Of a stretch of DNA of 64,000 nt, positions 33,938 to 42,722 are shown piece by piece (position 1 is the first letter of the stretch; the number at the start of each line of letters is the position of its first letter). A model generated the notes under the pieces. That model was not told where the DNA came from, ran no database searches, and was given only the letters and a program-made list of their open reading frames with translations. The stretch comes from Candidatus Nitrosocaldus schleperae (lineage in GTDB: Archaea; Thermoproteota; Nitrososphaeria; Nitrososphaerales; Nitrosocaldaceae): positions 180,392-244,391 of the forward strand of contig JABXGR010000002.1 of NCBI GenBank assembly GCA_013538805.1, given 5' to 3'. Made by a program: the position numbers and the translations under genes.

Positions 33938-35374
33938 ATGGCTAAATTAACTATAGCAAAGTTTGGTGGCAATACTCTAGGCATAGATGGTAGCAATATA
34001 CCCCATGTACTTAACAGGATCAAGAGCATGCTTGCTGAGCATGACAAGGTAGTTGCAGTATTCTCAGCCCCATTCACAATATACAATGGTAAGGCAAGGT
34101 CACTCACAGATATTGCAATAGAGATAGGCAGGAGTTATGCCTCATCAGAGCCAGTTGATATAGATGTTCTCAAGGATGTGTATGAGCATATAGCAAGTAG
34201 GTATATGGATGAGCAGAATAGGCTAGAGTTCATTCAGAGGCTTGATAGGTTTTATAAGCATGTTATAATAGCATTGAAGCAAGCAGCAGAGTACAGAAGG
34301 TTCGTTGATGTAACAAGGGCTAGAGCACTAGCCTATAGTGGGGAGTTGGTTATGGCAGATGCTATGCATCACATCATGAAGAGTTCAGGGATTAAAGCAT
34401 GTAACATTGAGTTCAGTGACTGGCCAATAATTACAGATGATAACTTTGAGGCAGCAAACTTCCTGCTAGATGCTAGTAGGAGTAGTAGCAATACTCTGAA
34501 GGAGATGATAAAGGCATATGATGTTGTATGCATAGGAGGGTTCATAGGTAAGACCATTGATGGGTTAGAGACTACATATGAGCGAGGAGGATCTGACAGG
34601 ACAGCAGCAGACCTTGCCATACTACTTAATGATTCATACCCCTTAACCTTAAGCTTTGAGAAGGATAGTTCAGTGCTTAGTGCTGATCCCAAGGTTGTTA
34701 AGGATGGGTTGGAGCATGTGCCAGTGCTATCATACAACGAGGCTGAACTTGCTGGCATGTTTGGTATGAAGATACTCGACCCTATAGCAATCAAGGATAT
34801 AGAGGATGCTGGCATAGATGTTGAGATAAGGGTTACAAACATGAATAGGCCAGAGGATTACACTAGCATAGTAAGGCATCCAGAGACAGAGAGTAGCAAG
34901 GGCAACCCAATAAAGATAGTTACAGGGAGGAAGAGGTGCTGCATGCTCAGGATGCAGAGTGAGATGGCATGGCACCTTAAGGTGCATCTACTCAAGGATA
35001 GGAGGTATAATGAGTTTGTGCAGTTGAGCCCATACATGAAAGACCATGTAGAGTATGCTAGACTACTCTTCCTAGATGCTGAGTTCGTTAAGCGATATGA
35101 GAGGCATATAAAGGCATATGATAGCAATGCATCGATAGTCTATGGGAGAGGTGTAATAACCTTGATAGGGGATGAGATGTGGAGGGTTCCAAACGTTGCT
35201 GCAATGGCTAGCAGTACTGTAGGAGAGCATGGGATAAACATACTAAACATGGATGCACAAGAGGAGACATCAAGGATAGTCATAGTGGTTGAGGACTCTG
35301 GCAGCAATGTTGATGATGCTGTAAGGGCAATACATGCAAAGAGAGCTATGTACTCTACAGTTGCTACAGACTAA
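33938..35374 (+). CDS. lysC: Aspartate kinase
   Basis: 478-residue amino-acid kinase that phosphorylates aspartate, the first step to lysine, threonine and methionine. The N-terminal KFGGNTLG replaces the usual KFGGTSV/S. GGFIGKTIDG, TYERGGSDRTAADLAI and LDPIAIKDIE follow. Two C-terminal ACT domains (~310-475, including VTLIGDEMWRVPNVAAMA) indicate allosteric feedback by an amino acid. It is followed after 31 bp by a branched-chain aminotransferase gene with its own TATA box. Confidence 0.93.
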   Translation: MAKLTIAKFGGNTLGIDGSNIPHVLNRIKSMLAEHDKVVAVFSAPFTIYNGKARSLTDIAIEIGRSYASSEPVDIDVLKDVYEHIASRYMDEQNRLEFIQRLDRFYKHVIIALKQAAEYRRFVDVTRARALAYSGELVMADAMHHIMKSSGIKACNIEFSDWPIITDDNFEAANFLLDASRSSSNTLKEMIKAYDVVCIGGFIGKTIDGLETTYERGGSDRTAADLAILLNDSYPLTLSFEKDSSVLSADPKVVKDGLEHVPVLSYNEAELAGMFGMKILDPIAIKDIEDAGIDVEIRVTNMNRPEDYTSIVRHPETESSKGNPIKIVTGRKRCCMLRMQSEMAWHLKVHLLKDRRYNEFVQLSPYMKDHVEYARLLFLDAEFVKRYERHIKAYDSNASIVYGRGVITLIGDEMWRVPNVAAMASSTVGEHGINILNMDAQEETSRIVIVVEDSGSNVDDAVRAIHAKRAMYSTVATD

Positions 35375-35405
35375 AGTTTATTTTGCCTAGCATGATAGCA
35401 TAGTT

Positions 35406-36341
35406 GTGCTAGATAAGGATATGAAGATATGGATGAATGGTAGGCTTGTTGAGGCTGAGGATGCCAAGATACATCTTCTAACACATGCCTTGCATTATGC
35501 AACTGGTATATTTGAAGGCATAAGGTGCTATGACTCTGGCACTAGCAATGGTGCATTCATATTCAGGTTGAATGATCATATAAAGAGGTTCTTCTCTAGC
35601 GCAAAGATATACCTCATGGATTTAAGGTATGGTTTTGATGAGATGATCGATGCAGTTATAGAGACTGTAAAGGCAAATGGGTTGAAGAGTTGCTACATAA
35701 GGCCAATAGCATACTACTCATACGGCAAGATGGGAGTCAATCCATTACCAAACAAGGTTGATGTTGCTATAGCAGTATGGCAGTGGGATGAGTACTTGAG
35801 TAGTGAGCAAGGGATAAGATGCATGGTCTCTTCATGGAGGAGGATAGATGCTAGAACCATGCCAGTTGGTGCAAAGGCAACAGCAAACTATGCAAACTCT
35901 GCTCTAGCAAGGATAGAAGCATTGAAGAATGGGTTTGATGAGGCTATAATGCTTAACATAAATGGTATGGTTGCAGAGGCGAGTGCAGAGAATGTATTCA
36001 TAGTTAGAGATGGTGTGCTATGCACTCCTCCAACTACAGATGGTGCATTGGCAGGGATAACAAGGGATACAGTGCTCCAGATAGCAAAGCATGAAGGTAT
36101 CATGCATGAGGTTAGGAGCATAAGTAGGGATGAACTTTACCTTGCAGATGAGGTATTCCTAACTGGTACAGCAGCAGGGATAAAGCCAGTAGTAATGATA
36201 GATAATAGGAAGGTTGGGGATGGCAATGTAGGAATAATTACAAAGAGGCTTAAGAGCATGTATGAGGATGTTGTTAGAGGTAGGGATGAGAGGTTCATCA
36301 AGTGGCTAACGTATGTTGAGATGGATAATATTAGTAAGTGA
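35406..36341 (+). CDS. ilvE: Branched-chain amino acid aminotransferase
   Basis: 311-residue fold-type IV PLP enzyme performing the last step of valine, leucine and isoleucine synthesis. It has HALHYATGIFEGIRCY, the PLP-lysine region MPVGAKATANYANSALA, EAIMLNINGMVAEASAENVF and LTGTAAGIKPVV. The GTG start is about 27 nt from AAGTTTATTTTG, so it is probably leaderless; an internal ATG at 35421 is an alternative. D-amino-acid or aminodeoxychorismate enzymes share the fold, but the LNINGMVAEASAENVF segment fits IlvE. Confidence 0.92.
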   Translation: MLDKDMKIWMNGRLVEAEDAKIHLLTHALHYATGIFEGIRCYDSGTSNGAFIFRLNDHIKRFFSSAKIYLMDLRYGFDEMIDAVIETVKANGLKSCYIRPIAYYSYGKMGVNPLPNKVDVAIAVWQWDEYLSSEQGIRCMVSSWRRIDARTMPVGAKATANYANSALARIEALKNGFDEAIMLNINGMVAEASAENVFIVRDGVLCTPPTTDGALAGITRDTVLQIAKHEGIMHEVRSISRDELYLADEVFLTGTAAGIKPVVMIDNRKVGDGNVGIITKRLKSMYEDVVRGRDERFIKWLTYVEMDNISK

Positions 36342-36365
36342 TGATTGCCATCATCTGCATACATC

Positions 36366-36554
36366 TCACTTCCTGTACGTATGGTATCTCCTTGCATGCT
36401 CCCTCAACTCATTCCCATTGCTAAAGCCCATGTTGCACTCAACACACCAGTATGGTGTATTGCTATTATGAACAACCTGCACATGCTGCATGAGCTCTTC
36501 AACCTTTGCAAATGCCTTGCCACACTGCTCACATCTATGCCTCTTCCAGAATAT
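36366..36554 (-). CDS. Two-finger C2H2 zinc-finger protein starting at ATA
   Basis: A 62-codon frame reads (M)[14 protein letters not shown] up front and ends YHTYRK. It holds two perfect C2H2 fingers: C-x2-C-x12-H-x4-H at residues 8-29, and the same spacing at 37-58. The frame is closed by TGA six bases upstream of the proposed start and has no ATG, GTG or TTG before finger one. The codon where similar archaeal proteins would have Met is ATA (36552-36554), preceded by a strong GGAGGTG Shine-Dalgarno with 7-nt spacing. It overlaps the end of the DUF255 gene by 20 bp, so it is probably coupled. Either ATA initiates here, or one base differs from the true sequence. Confidence 0.68.
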   Translation of the reverse strand: MFWKRHRCEQCGKAFAKVEELMQHVQVVHNSNTPYWCVECNMGFSNGNELREHARRYHTYRK

Positions 36555-38604
36555 GCCTCTTCACCTCCTCTATGCTATGCAATGGCAAGGAGCATCTGAA
36601 CCCCTTGCATACGTATGCTGTCAAATCCTTGCCCTCTATCGATACTTTGCCAGAGAAGAATGGTATGCCTTCTAGCCTATCAAGATCATCCTTGCTGATG
36701 GTAAGCACTATACACTCTGGCATGAACTCCTTCCATAACTCTCTTCCATCCCTACTAGCATCTATCACAGTAACCTCTATGGGCTTCTTAAGGTAAAGGT
36801 AGAGTACGTTGAGCATATTTCCATATGCAAATGGGTTCTCTGCTGCATGGAGTGCGTATGCTTTAAGTATACTCTCTGCCTTTGAGATGTACTCCTCATT
36901 ATGGGTGTAATGGTAGAGTCTGATGAGTGCTAGAGCAGCCATCGAGTTGCCTGATGGTGTTGAAAGATCATAAGGATTCTTGCTCCTTACTATCAACTGT
37001 TCATGCTCATCTGATGTGTAGTAGAGATCATTGCTAGAATCCCAGAAGTGCTGTAGCATATGCTCTGTATATGCTATTGCCCTCTCTAGGTATATGCTCT
37101 TTGGGTCTACTTCAAAGAGGTCTAGGAGTGCATTTATGTACGATGAGTAATCATCAAGGTAAGCATCTATCTTTGCTATGCCATCCTTGTATATCCTCTT
37201 CAACCTAATGCCTTTAGCCATCTTAGCCTCTATCATCCCTACTGCATTCAATGCAGCATCAAGGTACCTACTATCACCAGATACCTTGTACCCCTTAACC
37301 ATTGCAGAGATAGCAAGTGCGTTCCATGCAAGTATGATCTTATCATCCCTTGCTGGCTTCACCCTTGATGCCCTAGCATTGAATAGAAGCCTTCTGCACC
37401 TCTCTAGTATAGCATTAACCTCATCCCTGCTCTTGTTGAACCTTGATGCTAGAGCATCTATGCTCATGCTAACATGAAGGATATTCTTACCCTCAAAGTT
37501 ACCCTGCTCACTTATCCCATAGTATGCACAGAAGATATCAGCATCTTCATTACTACTATTGCTACCATCATTGTTGCTTATCAACCTTCTAACCTCATCG
37601 ATGCTCCATGTATAGTACTTGCCCTCTTCACCCTCAGAGTCTGCATCTTGGGATGAGCAGAACCCATGCTCACTGCTTACCATCTCTCTAAGCATATAAT
37701 CTAGAGTATCCTTCATAACCTCAAGGTACCTTGAATCCTTGCTCACCTGATACGCTTCAGCATATAGCAATGCAAGCAGGGCATTATCGTAGAGCATCTT
37801 CTCAAAGTGAGGAACCATCCATCTAGCATCTACAGCATACCTATGGAACCCTCCCCCTATATGGTCATGTATCCCTCCATCTGCCATCTTGTTGAGTGTG
37901 AATAGTACAAAGTCAAGGAACTTGCCTATACCCTTCATCCTGTAGTATCTAAGGAGGAACATTAGGTTCATAGCATTTGGGAACTTTGGTGCACTACCAA
38001 AGCCACCATTGATCATATCAGCATCATCGAGCAGATGTATAGCAGCCTCATCTAGCAGGGATAGATCCATACCCTCTACTGCTTTTGGTTTAAACTCAAG
38101 CATGCTTAGACCATTCATTATCATCTCAACCTGCCTGTTTATCTTAGCCCTATCACTCCTGTAGAGTTCAGCAAGGTACTTGAGCAGCCTTGGGAACCCT
38201 GGGAGCCCATAACGATCCTCCTTTGGGAAGTATGTGCCAACGTAGAATGGCTTGAGATCTGGTGTTAGGAACACGCTAAGGGGCCATCCTCCTGTACCTG
38301 TTACAAGTTGGCATACCCTTTGATATACATCATCTATATCTGGCCTCTCCTCCCTGTCAACCTTTATGTTTATGTAGTGCTCATTCATTATCCTTGCTAT
38401 CTCTTCATCCTCGAAGCACTCATGCTCCATCACATGGCACCAATGGCATGCACTATACCCTATGCTTAGGAATATGGGCTTATCCTCCTCTTTAGCCCTC
38501 TTTAATGCCTCTTCACACCATGGATACCAATCAACGGGGTTATCAGCATGCTGGAGTAGGTAAGGGCTAGTCTCATTTGCAAGCCTGTTAAGCCTCTTCC
38601 CCAT
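36535..38604 (-). CDS. DUF255 thioredoxin-domain protein (YyaL/SPATA20 family)
   Basis: About 689 residues. An N-terminal thioredoxin-like domain (~1-165) contains the family hallmark [20 protein letters not shown] and the redox motif CHWCH ([14 protein letters not shown]). It is followed by a large (alpha/alpha)6 barrel related to N-acylglucosamine epimerases and glycosidases ([30 protein letters not shown]). The family is widespread and its function unclear. The ATG at 38604 fits promoter spacing; an ATG at 38610 is possible. Its stop lies inside the start region of the zinc-finger gene. Confidence 0.93.
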   Translation of the reverse strand: MGKRLNRLANETSPYLLQHADNPVDWYPWCEEALKRAKEEDKPIFLSIGYSACHWCHVMEHECFEDEEIARIMNEHYINIKVDREERPDIDDVYQRVCQLVTGTGGWPLSVFLTPDLKPFYVGTYFPKEDRYGLPGFPRLLKYLAELYRSDRAKINRQVEMIMNGLSMLEFKPKAVEGMDLSLLDEAAIHLLDDADMINGGFGSAPKFPNAMNLMFLLRYYRMKGIGKFLDFVLFTLNKMADGGIHDHIGGGFHRYAVDARWMVPHFEKMLYDNALLALLYAEAYQVSKDSRYLEVMKDTLDYMLREMVSSEHGFCSSQDADSEGEEGKYYTWSIDEVRRLISNNDGSNSSNEDADIFCAYYGISEQGNFEGKNILHVSMSIDALASRFNKSRDEVNAILERCRRLLFNARASRVKPARDDKIILAWNALAISAMVKGYKVSGDSRYLDAALNAVGMIEAKMAKGIRLKRIYKDGIAKIDAYLDDYSSYINALLDLFEVDPKSIYLERAIAYTEHMLQHFWDSSNDLYYTSDEHEQLIVRSKNPYDLSTPSGNSMAALALIRLYHYTHNEEYISKAESILKAYALHAAENPFAYGNMLNVLYLYLKKPIEVTVIDASRDGRELWKEFMPECIVLTISKDDLDRLEGIPFFSGKVSIEGKDLTAYVCKGFRCSLPLHSIEEVKRHILEEA

Positions 38605-38657
38605 ACCCAACCCTATGTAAGGATCATATTTGTAACTTCCTGAATGGTTGTTAGTGC

Positions 38658-39083
38658 ATGAAGGGCGTATATGCTCTACTCATTAGTGTAGATTCTGCAT
38701 GTAAGCATAGGATTAGGATAGGCTCTTTAGGTATGATGATTCTTACTCCTGGGATTTATGCATATGTAGGCTCTGCAATGAACTCGCTCCAAGCAAGGAT
38801 AAGAAGACATGTATCAAACAGCAAGAGGTTAAGATGGCATATAGATCATCTTACCATGCATGGATGTGCAAGGGTCATGAATGCTGTATATGCAACAACA
38901 GATAGAAGAGGAGTAGAATGCATGCTCAGTTGCTATCTAGAAGAGAGGCATCATGCTCCATTCAAGGGGTTTGGGTCATCTGACTGTTCATGCTACTCAC
39001 ACCTCTACCTTGTTGATGGGTTGGATGATATTCTTGCTGTGTTCAAGAGGTGTAACCTTGATGCAGGTGTGTTGTATTATTGA
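38658..39083 (+). CDS. DUF123 protein (GIY-YIG-like, Uri superfamily)
   Basis: 141 residues. [39 protein letters not shown] and [15 protein letters not shown] are the conserved blocks of DUF123, a GIY-YIG-type nuclease relative found mainly in archaea. Several catalytic-type residues (GxYxYVGSA, R, H) are retained, so nuclease activity is possible. The ATG is about 27 nt from a TATA-like CATATTTGTA that is probably shared with the divergent DUF255 gene. It converges with the next gene with no intergenic base. Confidence 0.85.
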   Translation: MKGVYALLISVDSACKHRIRIGSLGMMILTPGIYAYVGSAMNSLQARIRRHVSNSKRLRWHIDHLTMHGCARVMNAVYATTDRRGVECMLSCYLEERHHAPFKGFGSSDCSCYSHLYLVDGLDDILAVFKRCNLDAGVLYY

Positions 39084-39254
39084 TTAGTAAGAGATCTCCG
39101 AACTTGGTCTCAAGCCTCTCTTCCAACTCTCCTTGCCACAGATGGAGCATCTGTATAACCTTCTCCTCTTATAGGTAGCCATCTCTGGCTCTACAACTAT
39201 ATCATGCCTTGTACGTCTCATGCATCTATCACAGAACCTCATCTCACTTGCCAT
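39084..39254 (-). CDS. Small zinc-ribbon protein, 56 aa
   Basis: Two CxxC knuckles (CDRC at the N-terminus, CSIC in the middle) and a Lys/Arg-rich link (TYKRRRLYRC) make a one-domain zinc ribbon, likely nucleic-acid or ribosome associated. The ATG at 39254 lies closer to the position predicted from the shared TATA box (39278-39290) than the ATG at 39266. Its stop codon abuts the stop of the converging DUF123 gene. Confidence 0.68.
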   Translation of the reverse strand: MASEMRFCDRCMRRTRHDIVVEPEMATYKRRRLYRCSICGKESWKRGLRPSSEISY

Positions 39255-39309
39255 TGCTAACCTCAATAGTATAGAAAAGGTAATAAATAAATTCTATCTG
39301 TAAAGCAAT

Positions 39310-39744
39310 ATGAGTACTACACTAGGCTGGATGGTTGTAAGGGAGGATATCCAGTACTACATATACGATGGGAATAACAATACAGTAGGATACTTTACAC
39401 CAGATTATGGTACCAATGAGGAGGATAGGATAATAGATCTTATCACTGATGAGGCTAGTGTTAGAGGTGGCAGGTTAACTCTATACATAACTGCTCTGCC
39501 AAGTGATGAGATGAGCTATGATAGGTTCATGGAGTGGATAGGCTCATTGGATGAGAAGTTAACTAAAGTTAAAGCATATCAAGATAAGAGAGGGTTAGGA
39601 TCACCAACCTTAAGGATAGAGCATAACAGCATTGCAGTAAACATGGATATAAGGTTTGATAGAAGGGTAGAGTTAACAAAGAAGAGTCTTACAAGTGCCT
39701 TGAGCGAAGTGCTTGATGAGATGCATTCAATGCAAGTGATCTAG
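39310..39744 (+). CDS. Conserved hypothetical protein, 144 aa
   Basis: A soluble alpha/beta protein with LGWMVVREDIQYYIYDG at the N-terminus, a middle RLTLYITALPSDEM strand and a C-terminal helical end. No motif suggests a function. The ATG matches a leaderless start with AATAAATAAATTC centred about 26 nt upstream. Clean promoter and codon use support a real gene. Confidence 0.58.
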   Translation: MSTTLGWMVVREDIQYYIYDGNNNTVGYFTPDYGTNEEDRIIDLITDEASVRGGRLTLYITALPSDEMSYDRFMEWIGSLDEKLTKVKAYQDKRGLGSPTLRIEHNSIAVNMDIRFDRRVELTKKSLTSALSEVLDEMHSMQVI

Positions 39745-39760
39745 CATACTTCTGCATATC

Positions 39761-40191
39761 CTAAGTATATATCTCTTTTAGAGTATCTTTTGCTTTAGGC
39801 CAATTACTAATGGTTATGCGTGGTGGTCTAATTTTGGCTAAGTGTGGATAATCATTTAAATATATTACCTTTACATCTTTTAATTCTACGGTTTTGAGCC
39901 AGGCATTCTTTAAGATATTATTTTTAGGTTCTATATTACTGCCTTTCTGTATTACTCCAATAAGCATTGGTTTATTATACAACCATGAATAATCTGCTCC
40001 TACTAACGCACCTGTCTTACAGCAATCACATAGCACTCTACTGCTCTTCTTGCCATCTTTCCGCTATAATCTTTAGGATTTGTGCTAGGAATATCATCAT
40101 AATGTATAGCGATCAAGTGCTGCTCAAACAATCTTTTTATGGCTGCTTTATCCTCTCTTAGATTATGCCTGATAAAGATTACTCTATCCAT
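39761..40191 (-). pseudogene. Frameshifted accessory gene (two frames of one protein)
   Basis: Two minus-strand frames join in order. The first (40191-40003) gives MDRVIFIRHNLREDKAAIKR and goes on through HYDDIPSTNPKDYSGKMARR. The second (40036-39761) continues with CDCCKTGALVGADYSW, MLIGVIQKGS and LKDVKVIYLNDYP. They overlap by 34 bp and differ by one frame; each alone looks incomplete, while together they would make about 140 residues. A single indel near 40010-40045 is the simplest cause. The DNA is more AT-rich and codon-atypical than its neighbours, suggesting transfer. I cannot name the family; a defence or mobile-element role is possible. Confidence 0.6.
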
Positions 40192-40365
40192 TGTTTATTA
40201 TCTTAAGATTACGTATATAAGTTTTTAATTCTTGTAGAATGTAAGATCATATATTTGAATACATAGTAATACAATGATACCATCTCCATATAACGCTTGT
40301 AGTTAATTGATTCCATAACACTGTACTTTACCATTCATTACCTTGTTTATTGCTGGAGGAACAAA

Positions 40366-41331
40366 TTAAAAGTTGTACACCTGCGCTCCTATACTCTTCC
40401 TCCAATCTGCCTTTATCCCTGGCTTACCAGCAAGCCTCTGCAGATAGTTGTATGCTGATATTGCTGCCTTTGCACCTTCTCCAGCAGCAACTATAACCTG
40501 CTTGTAAGGCACGCTGGTAGCATCACCAGCAGCAAATATGCCCTTGTATGATGTCTCACAATACTCATTAATCTCTATCTCCCCTCTCTGGTTAACCCTT
40601 ACAAGATGCTTAACAAAATCTATATACACCTTGTAGCCCATCTCAACGAAGAGCCCATCAACCTCTAACCTCTTTGTGCCAGATGCATCCTTTACAGTTA
40701 TACTGCTTAGCCTCTCACCCCCATCTAGAGCGATAACCTCGCTGTTTGGAACATACTCTATGTTATCCTTCCTCTCTAATGCTTCTATCATCTCCTTATC
40801 GCCAGCCATCTTGCTAGTTCTGTATATCACATATACCTTCCTTGCAAACCTGCTTAGCAGTAGTGCTGACTCTACAAGGTAGTTACCAACACCAGTTGTA
40901 GCAACAACTCTACCTTGATAGAATGGTGCCTCAGACTTGGTAGCGTATGTCAAGCCTCTACCTAAGAACCTCCTCTCCCCCTCAACACCAAGCTCCCTTG
41001 GCACCTTGCCTAAAGCAAGTATCAATGCCTTGCATGTGTACTCCCTCTCATTGCTTACTATCCTGAACCCATCATCTACAGCATCAACCCTCTCAACCCT
41101 CTCATATCTTATCTTGCCACCAAATGTGAGTACTTGCTGCTCTAGCGTTCTAGCAAGTAACTCCCCACTAGTAAGAATTATTCCAGGATAGTTCTCAAGT
41201 CTAGGGATTAGGTTGAGCTGCCCTCCAAGATCTTGAGAGAGTACTAGAACATCTGAGCCTTGCCTTGCAATGAACAATGCTGATGATAGCCCTGCTACAC
41301 CTCCTCCAACAACTATTATATCATGATGCAT
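40366..41331 (-). CDS. Thioredoxin-reductase-like flavoprotein lacking CxxC
   Basis: 321 residues with the TrxR two-domain layout: FAD motif IIVVGGGVAGLSSALFIA, YPGIILTSGELL, an NAD(P)-binding region VVATTGVGNYLVESALLL and GIFAAGDATSVPYKQVIVAAG near the C-terminus. Where TrxR has CATCDG this protein reads YATKSEAPF, so both redox cysteines are absent and it cannot reduce thioredoxin in the usual way. The NADPH loop is TGVGNY rather than GxGxxA. CxxC-less relatives include ferredoxin:NADP reductases and archaeal oxidases. The start is about 24 nt from AATATTTAAATA (leaderless-type). Confidence 0.85.
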   Translation of the reverse strand: MHHDIIVVGGGVAGLSSALFIARQGSDVLVLSQDLGGQLNLIPRLENYPGIILTSGELLARTLEQQVLTFGGKIRYERVERVDAVDDGFRIVSNEREYTCKALILALGKVPRELGVEGERRFLGRGLTYATKSEAPFYQGRVVATTGVGNYLVESALLLSRFARKVYVIYRTSKMAGDKEMIEALERKDNIEYVPNSEVIALDGGERLSSITVKDASGTKRLEVDGLFVEMGYKVYIDFVKHLVRVNQRGEIEINEYCETSYKGIFAAGDATSVPYKQVIVAAGEGAKAAISAYNYLQRLAGKPGIKADWRKSIGAQVYNF

Positions 41332-41420
41332 GTAAGCATCTTACTCTCTAAATATTTAAATACTGCTCTACAAGTGATAATTGGATTTGGTTTTTATTAC
41401 CATAATAGATACGCAACTGC

Positions 41421-42263
41421 ATGGATAGCATCATGAACATGCTCCATGATATATGCATTAATGTGAGGAGCAAGGTTAGCAGGATTAGCAGGGAGGAGGC
41501 AGGTATATCATTAGCAAGAGGCGCTGGAGGCGATATAACTAAGAAGATAGACAAGGTTGGCGAGGATGCTGCGTTAGAGGTTGTTAGAAGTTATGGTATA
41601 GGTTGTACAGTGTTGAGTGAGGAGGCTGGGCTAGTATATGGCAGTAAGGGTAAGAGGGATGAGAGCACTAGCAACGATGATACTGCTCATTGTATTATCG
41701 TATTAGATGCAATAGATGGTACAACTAATGCAGTTAGAGGCATACCATTCTACTCCTGCTCTGTAGCATATGCAACATCAGATAGGTTGAGTAGCATCAC
41801 ACATGGAGCAGTGATGGACCTTACTAGTGGTGATATCTACTATGCTGTAAGGGGCGATGGTGCATACATGAATGGCTCAAGGATAAGGGTTGCAAATACA
41901 AGCAATGATAAGGCTGGATACGTTATAGGCATAAACCTATCTGGCATAAGCATAGATAGGCTTAAGAGGATGAGTAGTATACTTGCAATGACCAACCATA
42001 TAAGGCAGTTTGGCTCGAATGCTTTGGAGATGTGCTTACTTGCTAGAGGTTTGCTTGATGCTTACATAGATGTTAGAGGAAAGATAAGGGTTACTGATAT
42101 AGCTGCTGCATACCTCATAATAGTTGAGGCTGGAGGCATGGTTGTGGATGAGCATCTTAATATGCTTGATGCACCATTGAGCCTAGATGCTAGACTATCA
42201 TTCATAGCAACTGCAAATAAGGATATGCTCAACTACATATCCAGCATTATTGCTTCTTCATGA
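41421..42263 (+). CDS. Inositol monophosphatase / archaeal FBPase-family phosphatase
   Basis: 280-residue Mg2+-dependent Li+-sensitive phosphatase fold: LSEEAG (first metal ligand), the signature LDAIDGTTNAVRGIPFYSCS and the late VTDIAAAYLIIVEAGG. Archaeal members hydrolyse inositol-1-phosphate and often fructose-1,6-bisphosphate; which one applies is not clear from sequence. A Ser/Asn/Asp-rich insert at ~75-92 precedes the signature. The ATG is about 26 nt from GGTTTTTATTACC. Confidence 0.9.
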   Translation: MDSIMNMLHDICINVRSKVSRISREEAGISLARGAGGDITKKIDKVGEDAALEVVRSYGIGCTVLSEEAGLVYGSKGKRDESTSNDDTAHCIIVLDAIDGTTNAVRGIPFYSCSVAYATSDRLSSITHGAVMDLTSGDIYYAVRGDGAYMNGSRIRVANTSNDKAGYVIGINLSGISIDRLKRMSSILAMTNHIRQFGSNALEMCLLARGLLDAYIDVRGKIRVTDIAAAYLIIVEAGGMVVDEHLNMLDAPLSLDARLSFIATANKDMLNYISSIIASS

Positions 42264-42303
42264 TATATCATTAATAATAGTAGGCTTATCTTTATAATGA
42301 GGG

Positions 42304-42684
42304 ATGAGGCATAGGAGAGGGATAATCATAATAATGGCGCTCCTAGCACTAGGCTCATCTTACAATATACTCATTGGTATACTTACATTGAGTGAATACT
42401 ATGCAAGTGAACTCTTCAGTGCAGCAGGTACAGGAGCAGGAATAAAGTTTGCTCTAGCATCATTTGCTATAGCAATAATCTATGGCTTGTATAAGAGGAT
42501 GGGTTGGGCACTCTTCCTCTCAATAGTATTCATGTGCTTTGGTCTACTAGACTCTATATGGACATTGTACATGCAGATACTCCTAGGCTACCCATACATA
42601 GTTGCAGTAATATCAATAGCATTATTCTCTTTAGGCATATACTACCTTAGCAGGAGGAGCGTTAGGGAAGAGTTCTACCAATAA
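42304..42684 (+). CDS. Four-helix membrane protein, unknown
   Basis: 126 residues, almost entirely hydrophobic, with helices at about 9-30, 40-60, 66-88 and 95-115 and a short Arg-rich cytoplasmic tail (YYLSRRSVREE). No conserved charged residue in the helices suggests a transport site. It follows the IMPase gene by 40 bp on the same strand and may be cotranscribed. The ATG six bases upstream is out of frame. Confidence 0.55.
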   Translation: MRHRRGIIIIMALLALGSSYNILIGILTLSEYYASELFSAAGTGAGIKFALASFAIAIIYGLYKRMGWALFLSIVFMCFGLLDSIWTLYMQILLGYPYIVAVISIALFSLGIYYLSRRSVREEFYQ

Positions 42685-42722
42685 ATATGAGCAAAGCATA
42701 GTTAGTTATATAGTGTAAGGTC

